A DNA stretch of 64,000 nt. Origin: Massospora cicadina. Its lineage: Eukaryota > Entomophthoromycota > Entomophthoromycetes > Entomophthorales > Entomophthoraceae. Location of the stretch: positions 62,001-126,000 of the forward strand of contig JAKSZP010009269.1 in the NCBI GenBank assembly GCA_022478985.1, read 5' to 3'. The position numbers and the translations under genes are program-made. The notes beneath the pieces are model-generated. The model saw only the letters and a list, made by a program, of their open reading frames with translations. It made no database searches and had not been told where the DNA came from. Of this stretch, positions 24,008 through 35,099 are shown one piece after another; the stretch's first letter is position 1; every line of letters starts with the position of its first letter.

Positions 24008-25470
24008 ATTCCAGTAACCAACTCCTGGAAGAATCAACCAGATGAAACAGCAACATTGAGATGGAACCTAGTGGCAAGGCCACCTCAGATTATTTTCCCA
24101 GTCACCAAGGCTCTGAAGCTGGTCCATTTTACACCTGAAATCTTGTCAATGTGGGGAGCTCATGCAGCAAAACCAGTCGTCCTGAATAGAGATGAGGATG
24201 ATGCATTAACAACAAGGAATTTTTAATAATTTGGACGTTTGTGTCAAGATTGCAGGCCAGAAACACTAAAATTACTTAGGAGATTTGGTAACTCAGAATT
24301 ATATTATCAACTTCAAATTCCTGAGTAGATAGTATGGGAAAAGACATTAAAAGAATAACTTCCAATCAAGCTTTATTCGAAGAAAAGCATAGCAAACTCA
24401 AAAAACCAAGTGGCCAATGCTCACCCAGCCTTGACAAAAAAAATATGAATAAGCTCTGTTCATTTGGCCAAAAAGAGTTAGGAAAAACTAAGGGCCAAAT
24501 TCTAGCATCATAATCTAGTAGTTCATAGCAATATCTTAAAACCAAATCATCAAAAACTGACACTGATGCAGAAACTGATATTTTAAAAATCCGCTCTATT
24601 CTTAGAGTACTGGCAGCAATCCTGACTCTAGATACTCCCCAACGGGAAAGTGGGCTGATTATGGGTGATGACACACCAAGACGTTCAAGAAGAAATACAA
24701 CCCCTGTGCCCAAAACAGGGCGAGATGACTTCAAACCATTAATTTACCAAAGTTTGATAAGGATGGAAACGTTCACTTTTACTCAAGCTATTTGAAAACA
24801 ATAAGGGGATCATCAGTCCATGCAAAAGGATCAGCATTGATTAACTCACTCGATGCCCATAGCTGTGACCTCGTTATGCTCTATTTGGGAGACGATTGTT
24901 TCTTTATGGATGCCAAAATTGCAATAACAAAACAGTTTGGAGGGCCTGAGAAATTACAAACCCAAAAAATAGAGCTTCTTAATATTAAATTCAAAAGAAC
25001 AAGACTATTAAAGACTTTGTGGATAGATTCTTCCATGAGGCACAAGTTCTGCATGGGTATAATGCAATAGACAAGTTTGATGCCAAGATTGCAATGGAGC
25101 ACGCAATTATGCCCTTCCATGAACTGCACAATGTCATGTTGCCTGCATTCAATGGAATCTTGGAATTTAAGAGCTTACCAATTACTTGAGAAGCTGTTCC
25201 CATAATTTCAATACCCCTAATCAGGCCAAAGATCAGCAAAAATACCAATTTTCGGGCCAAAAAACAACTTTATGTCCAACCAGGGGAAAATTTCTATAAA
25301 ACAAAACAAAAATTTGAGCAAAAACAGCAGACAGGGCCGATTACATGCCTCAATTGTGTTCAACAAGGGCATTTTTCTAGACAATGCTACAGACGGGCCA
25401 ACAAAAAGCCTGGGGTCAACTTTGTTTTAGAAATTAACAGTGACAGTGAGGCAGGAAAAGAGCAGGTTTA
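24004..25470 (+). pseudogene. G4 gag, broken, with intact CCHC knuckle
   Basis: Starts MDSSNQLLEESTR right after the primer site, the counterpart of G7 MDPHN-LLADLARRE. A coiled-coil-like lysine-rich region lies at 24360-24500. The capsid spans about 24740-25190 (FMDAKIAITKQFGGPEKLQT, then HEAQVLHGYNAIDKFDAKIA). The zinc knuckle at 25346-25387 keeps all four ligands (C-L-N-C, H, C), the only intact one in the clade here. Stops at several points break the protein. Confidence 0.8.
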
Positions 25471-25894
25471 GTAGAGGCAGAATGCTCTAACTCCACCGAT
25501 GTTCAAACCATTCACCTGATACTGGTGAGCTCTTTAGGGCCAAAAATGTTGCTGAAAATAACCTCAACCATATCGTGGCTAATGATGTCATGATGGTCGC
25601 TACTTGGGCCACAGAAAAAGCAACTAAACCCTTGAAAATAACCAAAGAAGCCCAAATAGAGGTGTTAAAACCTTAAGCAAAACATAAAACTGATCAGGGT
25701 TTGAACCTACAACCCAGACGTTCAACTGACCTACCTAAGCTTAACAACGTTAAAGTAGCTATTCCCATGAAGTCCTTAGCAGATAACTTCCCAGATATTT
25801 GCTCTAGCCTGAAATCACACCTGGAATTGTGCAGCAGTCACAATATTAATACAACAAATACCTTTAAAAATATTATGAATTTACTTATGTGGAC

Positions 25895-26250
25895 ATAGCT
25901 GTAAACAAGGTGCGAGTTCAGGCCATCAATGATAGTGGTGCTCCTATCAATATAGTCAGCACAAAAAGTTTAAAAAACTGAAAATTGCGCCCGATGTTTC
26001 CCACTGTCAGTAATATGGAACAGCTGGAGTGCATACAACTAAATCTCTGGCGCCTACAGTACCCTACCACTCAGATTTAAACCATTGTAGTAACAGCACC
26101 TGCTATAGTATTGCCATATATGAACTATGATATCCTAATTGGGACTGATTCCTAAGAAGATATGGAGTTGTTACCAATCATAAGGACAATAATCTCATCA
26201 TTATTGACCAGGATATTCCACTTTACTATAATTGGGATAAGGCAGTTGAG
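25895..26250 (+). pseudogene. G4 aspartic protease, broken
   Basis: VQAINDSGAPINIVSTKSL contains the catalytic D-S-G at 25931-25939 (DSGA to 25942), followed after about 60 codons by APAIVLPYMNYDILIGTDS (about 26099-26152), the conserved second half of the retropepsin fold. Two stops lie between them. The same wording is found in G5 (MGAPVNIVSTRL) and as a remnant in G1. Confidence 0.7.
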
Positions 26251-26389
26251 AAAAAGAAAACTAGCCTATTTATAAATCTGGCCTACAAAGATGGAGTCAC
26301 CCTGATTGAATATTTTAAAGCACAGTCAAAGATAAAACCACTACCCACACAGATTGATGAGTCAAATGATATTCCACTTCAATCAAATT

Positions 26390-27680
26390 AGACTATCACT
26401 ATACCATCTGTAGAACAAGTAATCGTCCTGATGGGAATAAAAATTAATATTCTAGAAGGACTTTATGGCTAATTTTATCAACCATGGTCTAAATCTCAAT
26501 TCAAACTAAAATTGCCCCTGGTATTATCATTCCAGGCCATGGAGAAATACATATCTTATGTGCAAACCTGCAAAATCAGCCCATCTCCATTAAGCGACAT
26601 TAAACAATTGCCTTTCTACATCTGTTCTCTACCTCAGAAACTCACTCATTCCATAAGTTCAAAACTTTTGTCAGATTAGGGCTCCCTGATAAGGACCTAC
26701 CCAGCATAAATAATGTTGTCGCTATGGCCAATTTAAGCAACCTGACCAACTCTGAGAAAATCCAAGCTCAGGAGTTATTCTCTAAATATTGGGAAATATT
26801 CACATAAGACAATTTTGACTTGGGATGTGCTAATAGTGTCACCCACAAAATCAATACTGGAGATAATAAACCTATTTAATTATGTTTGAATAGACGCTCA
26901 AAATCATCAGAAGAAGCAGTATCCAATGAGATTAAGGAACTCCTCAATAGTGGCATGTTAGCCCCTTCAAAAAGTCCATAGGCAGCACCAAAATTTTAAT
27001 AGTGAATAAAAATGATGGAAGCAACCAAGTAGTCATTAAACATTGGAAGTTAAGCAACATCACAAAGAAAGACTCATACCCACTTCCACGAATTGATGAT
27101 GCCTTGGATAGGCTAGGGGGTGCAAAGTTCTTCTCAGCAATGGACCTTATAAGTGGATATTGCAAATAGATCTTCCTGAAGAGGAGCGCGAGAAATGTAC
27201 AATTATAAACCAAGAGGGCCTATTCCAGCCAATGAGAATGCCTCAAGGGCTCTGCAATGCCTCAGCTACATTCCAGCGGGCAATGGACACAATCCTGGGA
27301 GATTTGAAATTGTCATGTGTACTAGTGTACCTTGATGATATCATTGTTTTCAGTCGCATTTTTGATGACCACTTGAACACTTAGAGAAGGTTTTCAGAAG
27401 GCTAGCTGCTGCAAACTTAAAAATCAAGCCCAGAAAATGTCATTTTTTCAAAAACCAACGGGAATACCTTGGATTTGTGATTGTTAAAGTGGGTCTTCGG
27501 CCCCAATCCTCTAAGTTGGTTGCCAATTCCAAAATGAAATGGCCTGAATCCAAGTGCGATATTCAAGTATTCCTAGGCATGATTGGGTACTATTACCAAT
27601 TTATTGCCAACTTTGCACAACTTGGAGAGCTGCTTTTCTATCTACTTAAAGATAAGGTCCCATTTGACTGAACTCCAGCT
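26390..27680 (+). pseudogene. G4 linker and reverse transcriptase, broken
   Basis: The linker (IAPGIIIPGHGEIHILCANL-like, about 26510-26570) leads into RT. The conserved KKDSYPLPRIDDALDRLGG is at about 27065-27120 and MRMPQGLCNASATFQRAMDT at 27232-27290. The catalytic YLDD at 27328-27339 is intact, followed by IIVFSRIFDDHLN. Thumb text EYLGFVI and QVFLGMIGYYYQF follows to about 27605. Stops and shifts interrupt it in at least four places. Confidence 0.85.
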
Positions 27681-27719
27681 TGCTAGGATGCATTTGACCA
27701 ACTCTGATTGGCCCTATTA

Positions 27720-28120
27720 AGTGCGCCTGTTCTTTGATATCTGGACTTTGATCACAAATTTATTGTCCAAACTGATGCATCCCAAACAGCAGTGGGTGCC
27801 GTGTTATCCCAAGTTGGAGAAGACGGTGAAGAATATCAAGTTGCCTTCACTAGTTGGATCTTAAACGTTCACAAAAGGAACTACACAGTGACGGAATGAG
27901 AATGCTTATCTGTCAGAAAATGCTTTCAAGCAATTCCGGGTCTACCTTCATGGCACTCATTTCAAAGTTGTTACCAATCATGATTCCCTAAGATGGTAAA
28001 AACAACTTAAGTGAATCTGAGGGATGATTAGCCCTCTGGGCATTGAAGCTTCAAGCTTGTGGTTATACCATCGAGAATCAAGCTGGGGCAAAACACCAAA
28101 ACGCTGACTGTCTATCCTGA
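27720..28120 (+). pseudogene. G4 RNase H, broken
   Basis: FIVQTDASQTAVGAVLSQVG at about 27760-27820 holds the first catalytic Asp in TDAS. RNYTVTE at about 27878, CLSVRKCFQAI, and the VVTNHDSLRW-like text at about 27970 complete the order. A stop follows TVTE where Trp or Arg is expected (TGA), and another lies in the last third. Confidence 0.7.
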
Positions 28121-28319
28121 CTACCCACCATTGCAACACTTAGTCAGGCCGCTGATGAGTTGTTTATGAATATGATCAGCGGAGAGTATCAAGATGAGCC
28201 TGAATCTATCCAAAAAAATATTATTGGATCTACAAAAAATACAACCATCAAAAATGGGATGCTTTAAAAGATTGATAAGGACAAAAAGTAATTTTCCCAA
28301 GACCATTGGCCTGAACAAA

Positions 28320-29350
28320 CCTTATAATGGCAGCACATAAGGCCATAGGGTATGGCAGATTTAAGAAGATGAAAGAGCATATGAAGCAATTCTACTACTG
28401 GGAGACAATGCATTTTGACATCCAAGAAACGCTGGAATGCTGTGAGAGTGCCAAGGCAAAAAACCATTCCTAAAAAGCACATCTTACCAGCTTGTTCAGC
28501 CCAACTTTGCCTGGCACACTGTATCTATCAACGTTGTTGGCCCACTTCCAACAAGCAATATAAAGGCAAAGTACATAATTTTTAGTCATCAACTACTTGA
28601 CCAAATGTATCGAGGCCAAGGCCATTCAGGAAGCTGGAGCAGCAACCACCGCAAGTTTGTACTTGAAAACATCATCCTCTGACATGGATGTCCCCAGGTT
28701 ATTCTGACTGATAATGGAAGCAACTTTACCAACAATGTACTCGCCAAGCTCAACTAACTAATGGGAGTATGAGGTTGCTTTCTGCCCCCTATCATCCTGA
28801 AACTAATGGGACTGTTGAGCGTGCATATGAAACATTGATGAACATTATCCATAAATTAACAATAAACCATCTTAATGGAGTACTTATCTAAGTTTAGCAG
28901 TCTTCACCCACAATATCTCCTATCATTCATCAACCAGGATGTCTCCATTTCAAATATTATATGGTAGACACCCGGCACTATCAACGCTGCTATATTCAGT
29001 CCCAGAAGACATTTGCAAGAACAATTTTCCTCCATACGTTGAGAAGCTTGTGGATGCTTTAATCAAACTACAAGCTCAAGCCTTCAACAACAGTTTTGCT
29101 GATAAAGAGGCCTGACATCAAAAGAACTTAGAGAAATCACTAGCATTGGCCAAATTCAAAGTTAACAACAAAGTTCTATTTTGCAACATCCACGTATCAG
29201 TCCAATTGCAAAAAGTTAAATTGCATCTGATTTGGGCCATTTGAAGTGATTGAGAAAACGTCTAAGTTCATATACACAATCAAGTATATTAGGATTGGCC
29301 ATCTATACAACCAAGTCCATGTAAAATTCCTAGGAAGGTTTAATAAGTGG
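28320..29350 (+). pseudogene. G4 integrase, broken
   Basis: HKAIGYGRFKKMKEHMKQFY (about 28336) and C-x2-C (ECCESAKAKN) make the zinc region. The core reads NYLTKCIEAKAIQEAGAATT with one shift, then VILTDNGSNFTNNVLAKLN at about 28700-28755 with the catalytic Asp in DNG. The C-terminal domain is at about 29220-29330. G7 integrase at 47.25-47.54 kb has almost the same text, so G4 and G7 are the same family in opposite orientations. Confidence 0.75.
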
Positions 29351-29375
29351 GATGATAAGGAAAAGTAAAAGTTGT

Positions 29376-29409
29376 AAAAAACACAAAAACAAAAACAAAA
29401 ACAAAAAAA
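29376..29409 (+). repeat. (CAAAAA)n microsatellite
   Basis: A short run of CAAAAA units lies between the end of the G4 integrase and its 3' LTR. Confidence 0.7.
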
Positions 29410-29653
29410 TATTTATATAATAGTTTTATTCTAAATATACTTTAGTTTGTACTTGAGGTAGGGGAGAGGATCCAACTTCAGGCTTGATGGGCATCAGGCC
29501 GAAATTAACAATAAGAGGATCATACTTTAAACTCATCAGGCGTTCAGGCCAAAGTTACCAAATATAAAACCCAACTCCATGCTCATTAGGAGTTTGGGCA
29601 GATAATAATGGACCAACATAGGCTAATCGGGAATCTTAGGGCTTATGTTCAAG

Positions 29654-29668
29654 TCAAGAGGGGGGAAA
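29654..29668 (+). promoter_or_regulatory. G4 polypurine tract
   Basis: AAGAGGGGGGAAA directly precedes the TGTCAG start of the 3' LTR. A G-rich purine run at this place primes plus-strand DNA synthesis. G5, G6 and G7 have equivalent runs next to their 3' LTRs. Confidence 0.85.
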
Positions 29669-30778
29669 TGTCAGATTCTGGTAGTAAAATCTAAAATAAA
29701 CCTTTGACAACCATCAGATCAGGGTAATTACTCTTACAAAGCTTATGCTAACACCTATATTCTCACCTCAAAGCCTATTGTAATTATATAATGCGGGCTG
29801 AATATCTCAATGTCAATTCAATCAAGTAAGTTTCCAAACTCTCAGGCCAAATGCACTTGCATATTATGGCTGATTTCCTATTCATCAAATCTTGGCAATT
29901 GGTCCCAATTATTGGGAACACAAGCAACTAAATTTTATAAAAATAGTCTAGGACCAATCCAAGATTGACATCTAAAAATCTCATGGACCATCAAACAAAT
30001 GAAAAATGTAATCAAGTTTCTGCCTTAGGCGAAATTTGTGTGTCAATTCATGTAATCAGCATAATAGCACTTGCACATGGACCGCCTGAAAGGGAGTACC
30101 TAGTGCTATTAAAGGAGAGGCTTGCTGACGTCCCAATTAGGGGTATGTCATCAACTTCAATCAAGGCAAGAATTTCACAGAAGGTGTATTTTGTCAGCAG
30201 TATGAAGAAACTCAAATCAAGAAGATCCTAAGAAACTTTGCATGCTTTTATCGCAATTTTTGTACCTGAATTCCTCCTAATTTGAGAGTATTTTGCCACC
30301 AATAAACCTAAAAAAAAAGGTTTCAGCCATATCAGTTCAAGGGCCAAACTGAGGTGGTAAAATATCTGTTGAAATTTTGTACTCAAATGTGGCCAGTAGA
30401 TGCCCTAGAGGTATAAATACTGGCACCTGACCTTACAACAGATCAATAAATAAATACACTCTAATAAAATATATTTTATTTTATCTTTTTCTGGTTTTCT
30501 CATCTGAATCTTTTCTTTGGAGAAGTATCGACAAACTGGAAGGACTGAATCCCCAGTTTGTATTGAAACCTCTCTCAGAAGAAGTTCCCAAATACATTGG
30601 GAAAATTATGCCTAAATTCAACCAGAAGAGTTAGGGCTATATTAATAGGCCTAGTGAGTTTCCAAACGGTGAATATAAAATAAGCTACTGGCCATATCAA
30701 GGATCATCCCATAAAACTTTGACCCAAATAAGTGTGAAGGATACCAGTTTTCAAGCGAGTGATCCTCAGGTTTTCACT
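29669..30778 (+). repeat. G4 3' LTR
   Basis: Starts TGTCAGATTCTGG, ends TTTTCACT; last base differs from the 5' copy. TATA box GAGGTATAAATACTGG at about 30408. Beyond it the G3 integrase text resumes. Confidence 0.9.
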
Positions 30779-30937
30779 TTGGTCAAAAAGGGTATTTGGT
30801 ACTCTGGCTGCTACCTCAAAGAAAATTGTTGCTGAGAAACCTTCCAGCTTGGTAAAGTATAAAATGCCAGTTACTTTTACCTATAACCTTAATTTATGAT
30901 TCATCTATGAGGATCCTCTTTTGATTTGCATTACAAG
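30779..30937 (+). pseudogene. G3 integrase, middle piece between G4 and G5
   Basis: After the TTGGT duplicate the text reads GTLAATSKKIVAEKP (about 30794-30845), which matches the NGMLAATLRKLVAGR region of G1 integrase. It continues the frame lost at 22876. It stops at 30937 at the G5 LTR, with ACAAG as the last five bases. Confidence 0.75.
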
Positions 30938-31417
30938 TGTTGATTCTTGGCATCTGGGCTCGATTCCGCTGAGTTGGATTGCACAGGGTATTAGCTACTG
31001 AGCAACCAAATCAGACGATATGAGGATTGATGACTTCTTAATAAAACTTTGATAAGATATATATGAAGTTTTCGCCCCTTAATTCTACCTTTATTTTAAT
31101 ATAAATTTCAGACTTTTCTGCGCTCCTCCTTCCCTCATAAAAAGACCCCCCTTTTTAATCTTCCGTGAGACTCTTTATATCTCAGTTCCCCCAGCCAGAT
31201 GCATTCTAAGCTTGGTAATCTTCAATTTCTTCTTCCCTTTCCAAATTACTCTCATTCATATCAAAAATCAGCATAAATCCTCTCGATTTGCTGAATGTTG
31301 TCATGTTACTCAATTATAATTTGTGTATCCTTTTTTGTAAATCTTGAGACTCATCTCAAACCCCTCTGATCCACCAATATGGGTAGCGTATCATCCAGTC
31401 ATATCAACTTCCCAACA
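30938..31417 (-). repeat. G5 3' LTR
   Basis: 480 bp, TGTTGATTC...CCCAACA on the + strand. Aligns with 37800-38279; most differences are single bases. On the - strand it begins TGTTGGGAAG. Confidence 0.92.
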
Positions 31418-31436
31418 TTACCTTCCCCCTTTGACT
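31418..31436 (-). promoter_or_regulatory. G5 polypurine tract
   Basis: On the - strand AGTCAAAGGGGGAAGGTAA ends at the LTR start TGTTGGG. The position and G-run match those of G4, G6 and G7. Confidence 0.85.
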
Positions 31437-31519
31437 GAATGATAGGATCTTACTGTTTATATGCTCGGAGGAACTTTGTGTGGACTCAGTTGATAATCTG
31501 AATCCCAGCGGGTTTCTTA

Positions 31520-32660
31520 ATAGTGTAAACATCCATGCCAGTCTTCTCAATTATCTTGAATGGGCTGACCCAAAGGTTGGAGAGCTTGTTTTTTTCGTCC
31601 AAATCCATGCTTGTCATGGAATAAAACATAGTTACCCACAGCAAACAACAGAAGTCTGCTCCAGCACTTCTGATCAGCCACCTGATTGTGAATCTTCTTG
31701 GCCAAACTGGTGGAATAGGCTTCCATTTGCAGCTTGATCAGGGTATCCATGAGTGTCTTCAGATATTGCTGAGGATTCACACCACCAGTGTCCTTTACAC
31801 ACAAATATAACAAGGCAGGCAGAGCTGGATGTTGACTATACAGCATTGAAATGGACTCTTACCAGTGGCCAAATGATAGCTGATATTTTAAGCGAACACA
31901 GCAGTAGGTAGAAGGGCACTCCATTCTGAGGGCTGATACATTACCAATTTGCAGAGTATGTTCACTAGGGTTCCATTGACTCGCTCCACCATCCCATTTG
32001 ATTCCAGATGATAGGGGTGGTCAAAACCCCGCAAATCGCCATCAACTAGTTTAACTTTGGCAGGACATGCAAAGCGAAGTTGGTTCCATTATCCATCAGA
32101 ATGAACTGCGGGCAGCTGTGCCACTGTATAACACACTCCATAATAAACTTGGCAGTGGTGACCACGCCCAAATCGCTAATAGCTCTGGCCTTCACCCATC
32201 AGGTCAAATGATTCATGGCAATGATAATATATTTGGATCAATTGGCACTAGTCAGCAGAGGTCCCACTTCATCAATGGAAACGGTGTGCCATGCAAACTG
32301 GGGTTTAACTAGTTGGTAGGCAGTTTTCTTGCGGAGAGGCTTTTCCACTTGACACTGATGGCAACAGCTAACTGTTTCCAATACATCATACTGCATGCTT
32401 TCCCAGAAGTATTGGGGTCACAAAAACTCCAGCACTTTCTGCAATCCTCCATGTCCTACAGCCCAATGAGCATCCATAATAATTGAGAGTCTATCTGAAG
32501 GTTTAGGGAAACTCAGCGTCAAATCTCCTATTTGCTTATATAGTTCTTCCCCTCATATTAAGGTATCCTCCCTGAGTCCATCTAACACCTTGATCACCTG
32601 CGGCAGCTCATCCTGGTATTTGTTCGCCACCATCTTTTCATACAATATGTCATCTTAATC
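31520..32660 (-). pseudogene. G5 integrase, broken
   Basis: Read on the - strand, the zinc region is near 32350-32470 (C-x2-C text in CCHQCQVEK), the core at about 31960-32330 includes VSIDEVGPLLTSANxSK text and an SDGNxTNFA-like second Asp region, and the C-terminal part is open at 31547-31846 with HPALPALLYLCVKDTGG and VADQKCWSRLLLFAVGNYVL, then KHGFGRKKQALQP. The last piece is the counterpart of the G1 text GERVAYFNMHSFGRRNKL. Stops break the core. Confidence 0.7.
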
Positions 32661-33130
32661 CGCCATTATGGCAACCGTTGGCAACTGAAAAAGATAGTCC
32701 ACGTTCTGATGTTTTGCCCCCAGTTGACGTAAAATCTCAGAATTGTACGCCTGAGGCTTCAGCGCCAAGCGTGCAAGCCATCCTTCCAGTTCACATAGAT
32801 TTTGGAGCCAATGTAAGGAAGCATGATCTGTCACTACTTGGGATCATACCCCATGTAGATATACCCAGAATTGTTTATAAGTGTAGATCACCGCTAAACA
32901 CTCCTGCTCAGTCATGGTGTAGTTTTGTTCATGACAGTTCAAGCTTCAACTACAGAATGTGACAGGATGCTCCACGCCATCATCATCCTTTTGGGATAAC
33001 ACTGCCCCTATTGCGGTGAGGGATGCATTTATTTTGTACTATGAACTTTTTGTCAAAGTTGGGATATTGCAAAATGGGTGCACTTGCTAATACGGTTTGC
33101 AACACTTTGAAAGCATTCTGGAATTGTTCC
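32661..33130 (-). pseudogene. G5 RNase H, broken
   Basis: On the - strand the order INASLTAIGAVLSQKDDDGV (about 33025-32965), QNYTMTEQECLAVIYT (about 32940-32885) and VTDHASLHWLQNL (about 32840-32790) gives a typical Gypsy RNase H. The first Asp of the usual TDAS reads Asn. A few shifts prevent a single open frame. Confidence 0.65.
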
Positions 33131-33132
33131 AT

Positions 33133-33776
33133 TCAATTGAAGGAAGCGTTTTTCTTTAAAAAATCAAAAAGCGGGGCCCCAATGCAACTGAAATTGGGAA
33201 TGAACCATTGGTAATACCTGAACATCCCCAGAAACACCTGAATGTCCCGCTTATTCCCTGGTTGAGTCATCTTGCTTATCACTTCCACTTTAGCTGGCTG
33301 CAGTTCAAGACCTTTTGAATCCACGACAAACCTGAGGTATTCCAATTGTTCTTTGAATAAATGGCACTTCTGAGGCTTAATTTTGATATTAGCAGCAGCG
33401 AGGCGCTGAAACAATTGTTCTAAGTGGGCCAGGTGCTCTGTAAACGTCCGTGAGAACACATTGATGTCATCAAGGTAAACTAGAACGCAGGACAGCTTTA
33501 ATTCACTTAAAATCGTATCCATGGCATGCTGGAACGTAGCTGGGGCATTACAAAACCCTTGTGGCATGTGGGTCATCTGGAACAACCCTCTGAGGCGATG
33601 GTCACATAATTCTCCTGTTCCACTAATGGCAATTCGATCTGCCAGTACCCCAAAATCAGATCCATGGCGGAAAAGTAGTTCGCCCCACCCAATCAGTCTA
33701 ATGCATCATAAATCCGCGGAAGAGGGTAGAAATCCTTCTTCAATATGTTATTTAGTTTACAATAGTCAATAACCAC
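33133..33776 (-). pseudogene. G5 reverse transcriptase palm and thumb
   Basis: A 150-codon open stretch at 33133-33585 reads MPQGFCNAPATFQHAMDTIL, then the intact catalytic YLDD (33466-33477) in LVYLDDINVFSRTFTEHL, and thumb text with QVFLGMFRYYQWFIPNF. The fingers part continues from 33586 to 33776 (KDFYPLPRIYDALD with a stop) from the linker frame. Single stops separate this from the upstream 215-codon stretch. Active-site residues are kept. Confidence 0.9.
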
Positions 33777-34424
33777 TCAATTCAAGCCATCCTTTTTCTT
33801 TACAATGAGCACAGGTGATGCCCATGGACTGTTTGACAGCTCTAGCATTCCTTGCTCAATAAGTTTATCCACCTCGTTGGAGACAACCTCTTCTGCCGCT
33901 TTTGAATGTCTAATAGGTTGCAATCGAATGGGAGGGTGATCTCCCATATCTATCAGATGTACCACCCCTTGAGTGCACCCCAAGTCATGATTGTTATTTG
34001 CAAAAATATCCCAGTACTTTTCAAATAATGCCATAGCCTTATCTTTCTGATCCACCAATAATCCTGTGAGTGCTTCCCACAGAACCGTGGTCAGTACACC
34101 AATTGAGGAGCGAGCTGGTAGTCTGAGATCCTCCCATGAGCCAAAATCATGAATATGACAAACTTCCTCTATAGGGACTAAGTGTAGGTAAGCCACCACT
34201 TGGTGCCACTGGATTGTTATTGCCTTCTTCTGTAGGTTTGCTATCAGCACTTTCACCTCCCCATTCCCAGGTAGCAGTAACCCTGGAGCCAAATGTGGTT
34301 TAAACTGCGAATGCTGGTGAGGCGCCATAATTTCTCCATAAAGCCCCTTAGGGACATTGATTTCATGCCAGTCCCTACTATGCTCTGGTGTCCAGATGGT
34401 AGACATAAAGCGCGCGTTGCCCAA
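33777..34424 (-). pseudogene. G5 linker and RT N-terminus, open 215 codons
   Basis: The text runs from GNARFMSTIWTPEHSRDWHE through GLLLPGNGEVKVLIANL and VVAYLHLVPIEEVCHIHDFG to the RT fingers SNSPWASPVLIVKKKDGLN. It contains no ATG that would make a separate gene and is part of pol. The IIIPG(H/N)GE(I/V)(K/R)VL(L/I)ANL motif recurs in G1, G4 and G7 and marks this clade. Confidence 0.85.
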
Positions 34425-34681
34425 AGTGGGATTCCTTTGTACTCGAATATATGGTTAGGAGGATCCTGGTCCACATACTCAGTCATCAATAACGAGCAGG
34501 AATCACTCCATCGCTGTATGCTAGATTGATCTGACCAGAGTGGACTGGATCCGTTGGGATTCAACCAGAGGAAAAATTTATGGGAATCTGTTGGCCAAAC
34601 ATAGCAAGAGTTTCTTCCGCCATATTTATCACAACGCCAAATTTCCTCATAAAAGCTGCGCCAATTAACATATTGTAGTGG

Positions 34682-34900
34682 TTATTTGGCGAAACCACCA
34701 CCGGAGCGGACATATGAACTGACTGAATCATAAAGGCAACACACTATATGCTCCTTCTGACACAGTGCTGATGTTCCCACAGTCCCATATACTACTTGAT
34801 GGTCCACATCCAGTTTCAACATAAGTTTAGCCACTAAACGGGTGGAGACTATGTTCACAGGTGCTCCCATGTCTATGATAGCGCGGATTTTTGTGTTTTG
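34682..34900 (-). pseudogene. G5 aspartic protease N-half
   Basis: On the - strand, IRAIIDMGAPVNIVSTRLV reads the protease active site as D-M-G-A instead of D-T/S-G-A, a change that would weaken or abolish catalysis. It is followed by LDVDHQVVYGTVGTSAL. The second half of the fold is only partly readable at 34570-34680 (NYNMLIGAAFM-like). Sits between gag and the linker. Confidence 0.7.
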
Positions 34901-35099
34901 AACGAATATGTTGCACTAAGTACATTCTGAGTAAGAAGAACTATCAGTGTTTATTACTTGTGCGTTCAAGGGCTTTGTTTTACTCAAAAAGGAAGAAATG
35001 CCCTTTCCAACCTGAGGATACTCACTTGTAATTTGTTTCACTGGAAAGGCTACATTATCCCCTACTAAAGAGGTGACATTTGGCGCGATATCCACGTTG

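Larger units (their letters stand above)
22877..30778 (+). mobile_element. Complete but degenerate LTR retrotransposon G4 (Ty3/Gypsy)
   Basis: Two LTRs of about 1.1 kb, a tRNA-primer-like site, gag, protease, RT, RNase H, integrase and a polypurine tract form a full element of 7.9 kb on the + strand. It sits inside G3 integrase. The flanks ATGGT (22872-22876) and TTGGT (30779-30783) agree with a 5-bp target duplication carrying one change. LTR copies differ at roughly one base in six in the part I compared, so the insertion is old. Confidence 0.9.

Noticed and set aside
29376..29409. CRISPR-like array or other spaced repeat
   Set aside because: It is a simple CAAAAA microsatellite. No regularly spaced repeat with unique spacers occurs in the window.
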